Source: Oscillospiraceae bacterium
GTDB lineage: Bacteria; Bacillota_A; Clostridia; Oscillospirales; Oscillospiraceae
NCBI GenBank assembly: GCA_017537045.1
Contig: JAFYLN010000096.1
Span: forward strand, 58,253 to 122,252
Length of the DNA: 64,000 nt
Direction: 5' to 3'
The position numbers and the translations under genes are program-made. The notes below the pieces were generated by a model that was given only the letters and a program-made list of their open reading frames with translations, searched no databases and was not told where the DNA came from. This document shows positions 33,859 to 42,324 of this stretch, piece by piece (the first letter of the stretch is position 1; every line of letters starts with the position of its first letter).

Positions 33859-34197
33859 TTACTGACGTGCAATGCGGCAGACATTCATGTTAGCCTGCGT
33901 AACCTTCACGCCTGTCATAGATTCAACAGCCGAGATAACAGAAACCTGTACATTCTTGGCAATATCGATCACACTGTAGCCGTACTTAACAATCAGATTA
34001 CACTCGATCGCCAGAGAGTTATCCTCTGCAATATAGATTCGCATATTCTTACCACCCCAGCTCTTGCGGGTGTGCAGGCCTTCTACACCTTCGACCTCCT
34101 GTGCTGCATGTGCAACGATGGTTGCAATGACATCCTCAGAGATCATCACATTGCCGTTCTCCTGAACCTGGGTAATGTAACGCTTATTTTCAGCCAT
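33859..34197 (-). CDS. Asp23/Gls24 family protein (YqhY-like)
   Basis: A 112-residue Asp23 domain: ISEDVIATIVAHAAQEVEGVEGLH near 19-42, YIAEDNSLAIECNLIVKYGYSVIDIAKNVQ near 55-84. In Bacillus the orthologue yqhY precedes nusB and is linked to fatty-acid (acetyl-CoA carboxylase) homeostasis; here it is also directly before nusB, but accB and accC are absent. AGGAGG precedes the ATG. It lies between spoIIIAH and nusB. Confidence 0.92.
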   Translation of the reverse strand: MAENKRYITQVQENGNVMISEDVIATIVAHAAQEVEGVEGLHTRKSWGGKNMRIYIAEDNSLAIECNLIVKYGYSVIDIAKNVQVSVISAVESMTGVKVTQANMNVCRIARQ

Positions 34198-34306
34198 AGG
34201 GATTTCCTCCTAAATCTCGCCGTGCATAGTTATGGCACGACATAGTTTCTGTTATTGTACCACAATTTCCAAAAGAATACAACTGTTTTCTATTGCTTAA
34301 CTGATA

Positions 34307-34337
34307 AAATCCCCGGAGAAACACTCCGGGGATTTTG
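34307..34337 (-). terminator. Rho-independent terminator of the spoIIIA operon
   Basis: A 13-bp stem (34307-34319 with 34325-34337) with a 5-nt loop, T-rich on the reverse strand, 2 nt after the spoIIIAH stop codon. Confidence 0.9.
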
Positions 34338-34338
34338 G

Positions 34339-34887
34339 TTAATGTACTTCCACAACGCGAATATCATCAAGAGTATATTCTGACTGGGACATAACGATAT
34401 CGGCAATGACAGCCACATCTTCCTGCTGCAGGCCGCCTTCCGGTGCGGATACTGCAACAGATATTCCCTCATTGCTCATATAGGCAACACAGTCAGTATA
34501 ACCCTTTGCAATGATCAGACTTTCGATCTGAGCTTCTGTCAGTGCGGTCTGAACAATATCTCCCAACTCTGCAGCAGATTCTTCCGCTTTGGTTTGATCG
34601 GAATTCACGGAAACATCCTGTAGCAGACTGACTGCGCTGTCGCGTGCCTGCTGCCTGGACAGTCGAACAGCTGCAAAGTAGTCTGTGGCTGTATTTACCT
34701 CTGCATCAGTCAGAACAGCATCGTCAGTAAGCAGTAATGTGTCGTCGGACATGACTTTCTCTACGTTTAATGTGTCAGTCAGATTTTTGGCAGCAGTTTG
34801 CTCTGTATAGAGCCAGTTTACATAGATGCCGGTGCAGACCGTTACAAGCACCGCGGCTGCCACCATATTCTTCTTCCAGGTTTTCAT
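34339..34887 (-). CDS. spoIIIAH: Stage III sporulation protein AH
   Basis: A 182-residue SpoIIIAH: one N-terminal membrane segment (about 8-26) and an extracytoplasmic domain ending in a ring-building motif region (IVQTALTEAQIESLIIAKGYTDCVAYM near 107-133, then ISVAVSAPEGG). SpoIIIAH in the mother-cell membrane pairs with forespore SpoIIQ to form the feeding-tube channel. The start at 34887 follows GGGAGG; the five-residue longer frame has none. Last gene of the spoIIIA operon. Confidence 0.9.
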   Translation of the reverse strand: MKTWKKNMVAAAVLVTVCTGIYVNWLYTEQTAAKNLTDTLNVEKVMSDDTLLLTDDAVLTDAEVNTATDYFAAVRLSRQQARDSAVSLLQDVSVNSDQTKAEESAAELGDIVQTALTEAQIESLIIAKGYTDCVAYMSNEGISVAVSAPEGGLQQEDVAVIADIVMSQSEYTLDDIRVVEVH

Positions 34888-34902
34888 AAAGAATCCTCCC
34901 AT

Positions 34903-35406
34903 TCATTTCATTTTCAGTACGGTAATTCGTTCAGAACTGATTCCGGTTACACCGGAAACAGCTTGCACAATAGACAGTTTTACAGCAGGCTGGTCACCAC
35001 CCTGGCAGACAATGATTGCACCAAGGTAAACCGGTGGCGTTACCGTGCGGATCAGTCCCTGTTCTTCCCTGTCTGCATTTGTAACGATAACGGTTTCGAC
35101 ACGTACGCTTTCAGAATTATTTGAGAGATTGCGATCTTCGTCGGTCTGGTAGATTGTTTCTGCACCTGCAGCTTCTGTTAATAGAACTTTTACTTTACCC
35201 ACACCGGAAATCTGTGCCAGTATTTCTTCCAGCTGCTCCGCCTGTGTTGCAGGTTCTTCTTGATGAATCACGGTTTCCTGCTGCTTTACTGTATTATTGT
35301 CATCAGAAAGTGACATCAAAAGGATACCGGTACAAAGAATCAGCAGTACATATTTGTAGTTCTTAAACAGTTCCTTTACCTTTTTGCTGATATCTATGCG
35401 ATCCAT
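34903..35406 (-). CDS. spoIIIAG: Stage III sporulation protein AG
   Basis: A 167-residue SpoIIIAG: N-terminal membrane helix (about 19-34) and a secretin-ring-like extracellular domain with LEEILAQISGVGKVKVLLTEA near 58-78 and ISSERITVLKMK at the C-terminus. It builds the large ring of the SpoIIIA-SpoIIQ channel. Overlaps spoIIIAF by 13 nt and is followed by spoIIIAH 15 nt later. Confidence 0.92.
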   Translation of the reverse strand: MDRIDISKKVKELFKNYKYVLLILCTGILLMSLSDDNNTVKQQETVIHQEEPATQAEQLEEILAQISGVGKVKVLLTEAAGAETIYQTDEDRNLSNNSESVRVETVIVTNADREEQGLIRTVTPPVYLGAIIVCQGGDQPAVKLSIVQAVSGVTGISSERITVLKMK

Positions 35407-35870
35407 AATTGATTCTCCTTCGAGATTCCCATTTCATCACACAGCCATGCCTGCATGGCTGTTTTGGCGTAGGGAGAAATTGCTCCTTGAAGCCGAACTG
35501 CAGATGGAACAGGTATTTCGTCCTGCGTAAGCGTTATTTCTACGTCCAAAGCAGCCTGATAGAATTTGGCTTTGTCCAAGATATATGCTTCACATTGCTC
35601 CTTTATGATGCCTTGTAATTGCTCTGTTGTAAATTCATGTCCCTGTGCTGCAAGCGCATCCCCCTGTAAGGATAGATCCAGAGGCATATCAAATAGTGTA
35701 TCCAGTGTAATGTCTGTGATAGGAGAAATTGCGGTAAATGCTAAAAATAATCCGCCAATCAACTGAAGCAGTACTGCACTGCCGCTTTTTTTTACATGAA
35801 GCGACTGCAAAACACCAAAGAGAATCGCTGCAACAGTTACGGATAAAATGTAGGTTCCAAGTGATTCCAT
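35394..35870 (-). CDS. spoIIIAF: Stage III sporulation protein AF
   Basis: A 158-residue protein with two membrane segments (about 4-22 and 33-50) and a soluble C-terminal ring-building-like domain containing FTTEQLQGIIKEQCEAYI near 78. Position between spoIIIAE and spoIIIAG and topology identify it. Sequence is weakly conserved in the family. Confidence 0.9.
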   Translation of the reverse strand: MESLGTYILSVTVAAILFGVLQSLHVKKSGSAVLLQLIGGLFLAFTAISPITDITLDTLFDMPLDLSLQGDALAAQGHEFTTEQLQGIIKEQCEAYILDKAKFYQAALDVEITLTQDEIPVPSAVRLQGAISPYAKTAMQAWLCDEMGISKENQLWIA

Positions 35871-36911
35871 TTATCCTACTCCTCTTAAGAAGCATACAAG
35901 ACTGATCAACAGGATCAAAGAAATGGTTCCCGTCATAGCCAGCAGTAGCCCCAGCGCAGTTGAAAAATCCTGTACCAATTCACTGACAGATTTACATGCA
36001 AAGATAGAACAGACGCTGCCCGTTGCCTTCAAAAGCAGATAATGTGCAGCGATTCGAAGGAATGGTCCAATCCATATTGCAATAATCGCAAAGAGTCCAT
36101 AAATCCCTGCTGCATTTTTCAGAGAACCGGCGCCAACAAGAACAGCCTCCGATGCATCCGACAGGATCCCTCCAACCACAGGTACGGCGCTGGAAATTGC
36201 CAGCTTTGCAGCTTTCAGTGCAGCAGCATCGGTGGCACCGCTCACGACACCTGTGATGCTGATGTACCCGGTGTAGATATACAAAATTGTTTTTAATAGC
36301 CAGGTTGTTGCCCACTTAATCATATCGCGCAGTTTTTTGAGAATATCTTCCCCAATTGCACAGCAGGCAACAGCCAGAAGTAAGAACAAATAGACCATTG
36401 GTGTTAACAGCTTTCCGATCAGAGAAGTTAACAGTGCATCGAAAAGTGCTGTACCGGCATAAAGCGCGGCGGAACTGCTGACACCCCCCTGCCCTGCCAT
36501 TGCAGCAGTCATAACAGGCAGAAGCAGCTTTCCGTATTCGCTGATCTGTGTAACAGTAACGCTTGCCAGATTCACAAGAGAACCTGTTGACTGCAATAGA
36601 ATGAGTGCAATTGCGGTACCTCCGGCAAGGTTTACTGTCTTCTCCGATGTGCCCGGAAAGGTTCGAAGCAGGGATATGGCGATAATTACTGCTGTAATGT
36701 GTAGACAAACAGAAGCGGCTTCCTTCAGATCCGGACGGATATACACCAGAGCGTCACGGAACACTTCCAAAAGTCCCTGTGCAAAATTCTCCTGTTCTGC
36801 TGGCATGAATTTTTCGGCATGCTCTGGAACTTCGGGTGCAGTAAGATCCTGTGCGCGTACTGGTGTAGCAAGGGTTATGAACAGTACAAGAATGATCAAA
36901 ATCCGCTTCAT
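35871..36911 (-). CDS. spoIIIAE: Stage III sporulation protein AE
   Basis: A 346-residue polytopic protein with an N-terminal signal-like segment (cleavage near VRA-QD) and about seven further membrane segments. Family stretches include GQGGVSSSAALY near 140 and a GILSDASEAVLVGAGSLKNAAGIYG near 242-265. SpoIIIAE is essential for forespore gene expression through the SpoIIIA-SpoIIQ channel. Overlaps spoIIIAD by 4 nt. Confidence 0.94.
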   Translation of the reverse strand: MKRILIILVLFITLATPVRAQDLTAPEVPEHAEKFMPAEQENFAQGLLEVFRDALVYIRPDLKEAASVCLHITAVIIAISLLRTFPGTSEKTVNLAGGTAIALILLQSTGSLVNLASVTVTQISEYGKLLLPVMTAAMAGQGGVSSSAALYAGTALFDALLTSLIGKLLTPMVYLFLLLAVACCAIGEDILKKLRDMIKWATTWLLKTILYIYTGYISITGVVSGATDAAALKAAKLAISSAVPVVGGILSDASEAVLVGAGSLKNAAGIYGLFAIIAIWIGPFLRIAAHYLLLKATGSVCSIFACKSVSELVQDFSTALGLLLAMTGTISLILLISLVCFLRGVG

Positions 36912-37303
36912 AATTCCCCCAGTATCTTTTGCATCAGGTCAAGCAGCGCATTGAATAACGGAATGGATAAGTACAATATGACGGCAGTACCAACCAATTG
37001 TAAAGATTTTCCCATAGATTCATTGCCAGCGTCCTTACAAACAAGATTTGCAATTTCCATGACAATTCCGATACCGGTCACCTTCAGAAGAATTTTAACC
37101 ATATTGTCATTCAGTCCGCCTAAATTTTCCAAAGTTTGTAAAAAGTCAAGTACGGGCTGTAAATATGCGAAAGCTGCAAGTGTACACATGCAGCACACGG
37201 CGATTGCCAAAATTGTACCAATTTCCTTATTATGGCTTTTCAGCGCCAAAACAAGAATCACTGCAAGCAACACAGCGCCGCATACCTGTAAAAATAGTGT
37301 CAT
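36908..37303 (-). CDS. spoIIIAD: Stage III sporulation protein AD
   Basis: A 131-residue protein with four membrane segments, including LKSHNKEIGTILAIAVCCMC near 22-41 and MVKILLKVTGIGIVMEIANLVCKDAGNES near 68-96, motifs of SpoIIIAD. It overlaps both neighbours, in the standard operon order. Confidence 0.93.
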   Translation of the reverse strand: MTLFLQVCGAVLLAVILVLALKSHNKEIGTILAIAVCCMCTLAAFAYLQPVLDFLQTLENLGGLNDNMVKILLKVTGIGIVMEIANLVCKDAGNESMGKSLQLVGTAVILYLSIPLFNALLDLMQKILGEL

Positions 37304-37497
37304 CAGAACTCAAATAGTGTTTTTACAAGATCGAACAAATCTGCAATTTTTTGAGCAAGCATCATTAATACAACAACAAGTCCGGCCAGTGTGGTCATAG
37401 TAGCCTGCTCATCACGTCCCGAACGGGACAGCACCTGATTTAAAATAGAAACAATAATGCCGATTGCGGCAATCTTAAAGATTAAATCAATGTCCAT
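37303..37497 (-). CDS. spoIIIAC: Stage III sporulation protein AC
   Basis: A 64-residue protein with two membrane helices: DLIFKIAAIGIIVSILNQVL near 4-23 and the family's second segment ending FDLVKTLFEF. The start at 37497 gives the usual 64-68 residues; an upstream in-frame codon inside spoIIIAB lacks a ribosome site. Confidence 0.93.
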   Translation of the reverse strand: MDIDLIFKIAAIGIIVSILNQVLSRSGRDEQATMTTLAGLVVVLMMLAQKIADLFDLVKTLFEF

Positions 37498-37499
37498 AT

Positions 37500-38009
37500 T
37501 TATACAAACAGAATTGCCAGTGCCGCACCGGCACATAATCCCAATGTCTGATAGCTGCGCAGGCGTATATCACGACCCTGTGACATCTCTTCTATCTGCT
37601 CTCTGCAATATGTGCGCACTGCCTCCAGCCCTTGAAGCTGTCCCTCCAGATCAAATCTTCCGAGAGATGAGCCTAGAATACACACAGCCTCCTGAATTCG
37701 TCGAGGTAATTGCCCGGATGTAGCCGCAGCAATAGCAAGACAGCTTTGTACATCCGGTGAGATTTGAGATTCCAGCTCCTTTGCCAGATTGATAAGCAAC
37801 CGACCGATGCATCCGCTTCGCTCAGTGCCAGCCAAACGGCACAGGTCAGGCAATGGACTTCTGCGGTATTGCAGCTCGCAGGACATATAATCCAGTGCGC
37901 AAATTAACTGCCGCAGATCCTGCTCTTCCCGGCGGTATGCAGAACTGACCATATACCCTGCAAATCCACATCCACAAATAATCAAAGCTGCACCAATCCA
38001 TTTAAACAT
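37500..38009 (-). CDS. spoIIIAB: Stage III sporulation protein AB
   Basis: A 169-residue SpoIIIAB: N-terminal membrane helix (about 4-20, with LIICGCGFAGYMVS), a helical domain resembling type II secretion GspF (ELQYRRSPLPDLCRLA near 45-60), and a C-terminal membrane helix (LGLCAGAALAILFV). Start overlaps the spoIIIAA stop codon. Confidence 0.92.
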   Translation of the reverse strand: MFKWIGAALIICGCGFAGYMVSSAYRREEQDLRQLICALDYMSCELQYRRSPLPDLCRLAGTERSGCIGRLLINLAKELESQISPDVQSCLAIAAATSGQLPRRIQEAVCILGSSLGRFDLEGQLQGLEAVRTYCREQIEEMSQGRDIRLRSYQTLGLCAGAALAILFV

Positions 38010-38839
38010 TATGGAATCATCCTTTCCTCGTGTATCGTTTTATCCCGACGCAAAATCAGGACAGAATCAAACAGTTTATTGGCAATCAAGGGCTTGTATA
38101 TCGGTCGGCTGTGAAGATCTGTTATGGTGGCAGCGTGTGCAGTTGCAAGAAGACGGACTCCACACCAGCCGGCCTGCAGGAGGGCATTGCAGTCCTCTTG
38201 TGCCGTAATCTCGTCCACAGCGATTATTTCAGGTCCCATGGTTCGAAGAAGCACATCGATTCCCGCAGGCTTTGGGCATCCGGAGAGTATATCAAGCGAT
38301 TTCCCCTGCAAAAAGTACCCCTCCGGAAAAAGCTCACAACGCTCGTCCACGACGGAGACAGTTTCCCTTTCGGATAGCTGGCGGATCAGATCACGAAGCA
38401 GTGTGGTTTTTCCGCTTCCCGGCGGACCGATTATCAGGATTGACCCGCGATAGCTGTTGAATTTTTCTGCAAGACCAGGAAAGTCACGGGCAATTCTGAT
38501 ACATATGGATCGTACGGTACGAATACCGGTCATTTGATTGTTCTGTAAAACCGTATTGCCGCAAAGTCCGATGCGGTGCCCGCCGGGAGCTGTGATATAG
38601 CCCTGAGCTGCCGATTGTGCGGCCCATGGTGAATAGCGGGAAGCTGTGTTAATACAGAAATTCAAATCATCCACTGTTACCTTTCGGTGAAGCCATAGGG
38701 TACTACTTTTTAGAATCAGCTGTGGTGGCTGATTCAGACGTAAACGCAATTCCTGCAATATATCAGTCTTGTGTTTGTCTACTTCCTGTGCGAGCCACGG
38801 TGGCAGGATCGACAGCAGCTCTTTCCATGCACATGTCAT
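38009..38839 (-). CDS. spoIIIAA: Stage III sporulation protein AA, ATPase
   Basis: A 276-residue ATPase related to secretion GspE enzymes. Walker A GPPGSGKTT near 139, VDERCEL near 164, and LRTMGPEIIAVDEI (Walker B, near 200-213) are present. It powers or gates the SpoIIIA channel during engulfment. The start at 38839 follows TAGGAG at 8 nt; two in-frame codons just upstream are alternatives. First gene of the operon, in mother-cell order AA to AH. Confidence 0.95.
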   Translation of the reverse strand: MTCAWKELLSILPPWLAQEVDKHKTDILQELRLRLNQPPQLILKSSTLWLHRKVTVDDLNFCINTASRYSPWAAQSAAQGYITAPGGHRIGLCGNTVLQNNQMTGIRTVRSICIRIARDFPGLAEKFNSYRGSILIIGPPGSGKTTLLRDLIRQLSERETVSVVDERCELFPEGYFLQGKSLDILSGCPKPAGIDVLLRTMGPEIIAVDEITAQEDCNALLQAGWCGVRLLATAHAATITDLHSRPIYKPLIANKLFDSVLILRRDKTIHEERMIP

Positions 38840-38902
38840 TTGCATCACTCCTACCCAAGCCTATGCGGCTGGCTGCAAAAATACCACCTGCGCATAAAAA
38901 TA

Positions 38903-38924
38903 CCCGGCAGCCAAAGCTGCCGGG
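38903..38924 (-). terminator. Rho-independent terminator of the ECF S-component gene
   Basis: A 9-bp stem (38903-38911 with 38916-38924), loop CAAA, followed on the reverse strand by an A/T-rich TATTTTTA. Confidence 0.85.
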
Positions 38925-38934
38925 GGATACATAT

Positions 38935-39498
38935 TCAGCATTTTTTTGCCGCTTTCAGAATACGTACGATCACAGGAGAACAGATTACGTTGACCGCAAA
39001 TTCTGCGATGAAATTGAAGCCAATCATGACAGTGAGCAGAATCATCATGGCATCACCGTTGCCCATCTCTGCAAAAGCATCCCAGAAGAAGAGCCTGCAG
39101 CCCAGAGAGAACAGACCCGTGTTTACCAAAGGTGCCACTGCTGCAGCCAGTCCGGCTGCCAACCATTGATTCTTTCCTGATAGCGCCCGATATGTCATTC
39201 CGGAAAGCAAACCTTCCATAGTTCCTTTGACCAGAACAGTGATGACCGTACCGAAGAAGCTGATACCATAGAAGAAAGCGGTATCGGGCTGCGTCAGAAC
39301 GACAATGCCAAACACACCGCCTAAGACTGCACCTGCTGCCGGGCCATACATGGCAGCACCGACAACAATAGGGATCTGCACCAGAGAAACGGAGACCATA
39401 GGCCCGAGTTTGATGAAACTTCCCAGCAATTGCAGTATTACTACAATTGCGGACATGATGGCGATGCCAACCAAACGCTGGATTTTGTTATTCTTCAT
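38935..39498 (-). CDS. ECF transporter S component, substrate unknown
   Basis: A 187-residue S component with six membrane segments. GPMVSVSLVQIPIVVGAAMYGPAAGAVLGG near 32-61 is the loop typical of the family and CP-type ends are absent. Vitamin specificity cannot be read; pantothenate- or folate-type S components are of this size. No riboswitch was recognised upstream. Unlike the gene at 19909 it has no A or T genes nearby, so it would use shared EcfA-EcfT modules (group II). AAGGAGG precedes the ATG. Confidence 0.85.
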   Translation of the reverse strand: MKNNKIQRLVGIAIMSAIVVILQLLGSFIKLGPMVSVSLVQIPIVVGAAMYGPAAGAVLGGVFGIVVLTQPDTAFFYGISFFGTVITVLVKGTMEGLLSGMTYRALSGKNQWLAAGLAAAVAPLVNTGLFSLGCRLFFWDAFAEMGNGDAMMILLTVMIGFNFIAEFAVNVICSPVIVRILKAAKKC

Positions 39499-39578
39499 AT
39501 AAATTTTTCCTCCTTGCTGTCCCTCCGCCTCTACGGATGGGATGCAAATATTTATCTACAACGGAAAACCGTTACAGA

Positions 39579-42311
39579 TCAAAGAATTTCTTCGGGAACC
39601 CCTTCATCAAAAGGCAGATCATCAAAGTTCATCTGCCCGGAGCCACCGTTTTTGCGTGCTTCCCACTGTTCCTTTGTAATCAGAATCGTGCGGGGCTTGG
39701 CGCCCTGGAAGGGGCCGACAATGCCCTTTTCTTCCATTTCGTCCACAATGCGCGCCGCACGGGCATAGCCCAGCTTCAGCCGGCGCTGGAGCATGGAAAC
39801 AGAAGCCTGTCCGGTTTCCAGAATCACATCAACGGCCGCAGGGAGCATTTCATCCCCATCCAGTTCATCAGCGCTGGGTTCCGGGTCGGAAGCTGTGGCA
39901 GACTTCCCTTTGCCAGTCTGCTGTGCTTTCCGCTCGATTTCTTCCAGTACCTGCTGATCGTAGTCTTCGTTGAAGTTATTCTTGACATAACCGGTGACGG
40001 CTTCCACCTCGGCATCTGTGACGAAGCAGCCCTGAACGCGCAGGGGCTTTCCGCAGCCGATGGGAGCAAAGAGCATGTCACCCTTGCCCACCAGCTTCTC
40101 AGCGCCCTGCGTATCCAGAATAATGCGGGATTCCATAGCAGATGCCACGGAGAAGGCAATTCTGGAGGGAATATTTGCTTTCATCAGACCGGTAATAACA
40201 TCCGCAGATGGACGCTGTGTAGCAATAACAAGGTGAATACCGGCAGCTCGTCCCATCTGGGCAATACGGCAGATAGAATCCTCCACTTCCTTGGCCGCAA
40301 CCAGCATCAGGTCGGCAAGTTCGTCGATAATGATGACCAGCTGAGGTAGCTTGTTACCCTCCCCTTCTGCTTCGATGATGCTGTTGTAAGATTCCAGATC
40401 TCGGACACCAACATCAGACATTGCTTTATAGCGCCGCATCATCTCCACCACAGCCCACTGGAGGCTGCCAGCGGCCTTTTTAGGATCGGTGACGACCGGG
40501 ATCATCAGATGCGGAATACCATTGTAATTTGCAAGCTCAACCATTTTCGGATCGACCATGATGAGCTTTACATCTTCAGGACCTGCCTTATACAGCAGAC
40601 TGATGATGATGGAGTTCATGCATACAGATTTACCGGAACCGGTGGTACCGGCAATCAGCATATGGGGCATTTTTGCAATATTGCCGACAATACAGCTGCC
40701 GCCGATATCCTTGCCGACTGCAAAGGAAGACTTTGATTTTGATTTGTTAAATTCGGGAGAATCAATGACTTCCCGCAACGAAACCATCGTGACGGCACGG
40801 TTGGGAACTTCTATACCCACCACGGAGATCTTACCGGGAACCGGTGCAATGCGAACACTGGGAGCTCCGAGGCTCAGCGCAATGTCATCCGCAACAGTGG
40901 TCAATTTGTTCAGACGAACGCCTTTATCCAGTTCCACCTCATACCGGGTGACGCTGGGGCCGCGGGTCACGTTGATGATATGGGCATCGATCTTGAAGCT
41001 TTCCAGTGTTTCGTTCAGACGGCGGGAATTTTCGCGCATTTCCGAGGTGCCATCAGCAGAACTTCTGGGTGGTTTGCGCAACAGATCGATAGGTGGGAAG
41101 CAATATACAGGTTTTGGAGCTGCCTGTGCTTGCGCAATTTCCTCTGCTACCTGAACAGCAGATGCTGCAGTGTCCCTGGCGGTTACTTTTTCTTTTACCA
41201 CAGGCGCAGTCTTGACAGTCTGTGTCTTGGGTCCGGCTGGAATTGGGGCATCCGGCTTGTAAACAGGCATTTGCGCAGGAATATCCTCTTCAATTTGAGC
41301 CTGTTTGACAATGATCGGCTCGGACGGCACAACTTCGGCAGGTGCATCTTCGGCTACAGGCTTTGCTGCGACTGCAACTGGCTCTTCGATTTCTGTTTCA
41401 ATCTGACTGAGGATATCATTTGCTTTGCTCTCGATTGCAGGCTGCGACTGAGGTTTTGCGGTACGTTTGGGAGCCGGGCGCTCTGCCGTTACAGGCGCAG
41501 CAGACTCATCTATGAGAACAAAATCGTCCATGGTCATCTGCTGTGCTTCCCGGCGCTGGCGCTTTTGCTCAATACGCTTATTTGCAATATGATTGACAAC
41601 GACTGCAGCAGGTTCAGGACGGATTTCTTCAAATTCATCTGCGTCCCAGTCATCTCTCGGACGATTGCGAATTGCTCGAATGATGCTGGGGATGGTGATA
41701 TTCATGCCAGCCAGCAGGGTAAAAATTGCACCCAGAACGAACAGTATATAAGTAATCAGGTCACCACATGCCCAACGGATCAGCATAGCGATACTACCGC
41801 AAATAATACCACCGCTGTAACCGTGCAGTCCGGAAGTATACAAGTCACCAAGAACCTTAAAACCGCCGATAAAGGTTTGGTTATTCACGCTCATGTGGAA
41901 GATGCATCCACAAAGCAGAACAAAAACAATCAAACTGTAGCAGCGCATTTTTACAGGCCGCTTGCCGCTGGAGACCAGTATGATGAATATGTAAAGCAGT
42001 ACGGGAATTGCAAAGTAAAAACCAACCTTGCCGATCAGGCCGAACAGGATGCTCTGGAATAGGCGAAGAAGCGCACCGTCAGGTTTGATTCCAATAATCA
42101 GGAACAGAACAAACAGACCGGCAGATACAACGGCAAGAACGGCACGAACCGGGAGACGGTTATCTTCCGGTACTGCTGTGGGCAGAGCTTTTTTACTGCC
42201 GGAAACCGACTTTTTTGAAGGTTTGGAATTTGAAGTTGAGGAAGCGGTACTTTTACTCTTCACATCCGTTACCGCTTTCAGCGCGCGGGATGAAGTCTTC
42301 TTTTCCGCCAT
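39579..42311 (-). CDS. ftsK: DNA translocase FtsK/SpoIIIE
   Basis: A 910-residue translocase. Four N-terminal membrane segments (about 53-210) are followed by an Ala/Pro/Glu-rich linker (about 225-420), the alpha/beta RecA-like motor with Walker A GTTGSGKSVC near 558 and Walker B LVIIIDELADLM near 645, and a C-terminal winged-helix gamma domain (SVSMLQRRLKLGYARAARIVDEMEEKGIVG near 843-872) that reads KOPS/SRS. It moves DNA through the septum at division or into the forespore; FtsK versus SpoIIIE cannot be separated from sequence. AGGAGG precedes the ATG. Confidence 0.97.
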   Translation of the reverse strand: MAEKKTSSRALKAVTDVKSKSTASSTSNSKPSKKSVSGSKKALPTAVPEDNRLPVRAVLAVVSAGLFVLFLIIGIKPDGALLRLFQSILFGLIGKVGFYFAIPVLLYIFIILVSSGKRPVKMRCYSLIVFVLLCGCIFHMSVNNQTFIGGFKVLGDLYTSGLHGYSGGIICGSIAMLIRWACGDLITYILFVLGAIFTLLAGMNITIPSIIRAIRNRPRDDWDADEFEEIRPEPAAVVVNHIANKRIEQKRQRREAQQMTMDDFVLIDESAAPVTAERPAPKRTAKPQSQPAIESKANDILSQIETEIEEPVAVAAKPVAEDAPAEVVPSEPIIVKQAQIEEDIPAQMPVYKPDAPIPAGPKTQTVKTAPVVKEKVTARDTAASAVQVAEEIAQAQAAPKPVYCFPPIDLLRKPPRSSADGTSEMRENSRRLNETLESFKIDAHIINVTRGPSVTRYEVELDKGVRLNKLTTVADDIALSLGAPSVRIAPVPGKISVVGIEVPNRAVTMVSLREVIDSPEFNKSKSKSSFAVGKDIGGSCIVGNIAKMPHMLIAGTTGSGKSVCMNSIIISLLYKAGPEDVKLIMVDPKMVELANYNGIPHLMIPVVTDPKKAAGSLQWAVVEMMRRYKAMSDVGVRDLESYNSIIEAEGEGNKLPQLVIIIDELADLMLVAAKEVEDSICRIAQMGRAAGIHLVIATQRPSADVITGLMKANIPSRIAFSVASAMESRIILDTQGAEKLVGKGDMLFAPIGCGKPLRVQGCFVTDAEVEAVTGYVKNNFNEDYDQQVLEEIERKAQQTGKGKSATASDPEPSADELDGDEMLPAAVDVILETGQASVSMLQRRLKLGYARAARIVDEMEEKGIVGPFQGAKPRTILITKEQWEARKNGGSGQMNFDDLPFDEGVPEEIL

Positions 42312-42324
42312 AACTTATACCTCC

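Noticed and set aside
34198..34306. Riboswitch between spoIIIAH and asp23
   Set aside because: Only about 100 nt, AT-rich, with no recognisable aptamer; the sole structure is the spoIIIA terminator.
40980..42062. Plus-strand open frame of 360 codons opposite ftsK
   Set aside because: Antisense to the FtsK linker and membrane region; Cys-rich translation typical of shadow frames.
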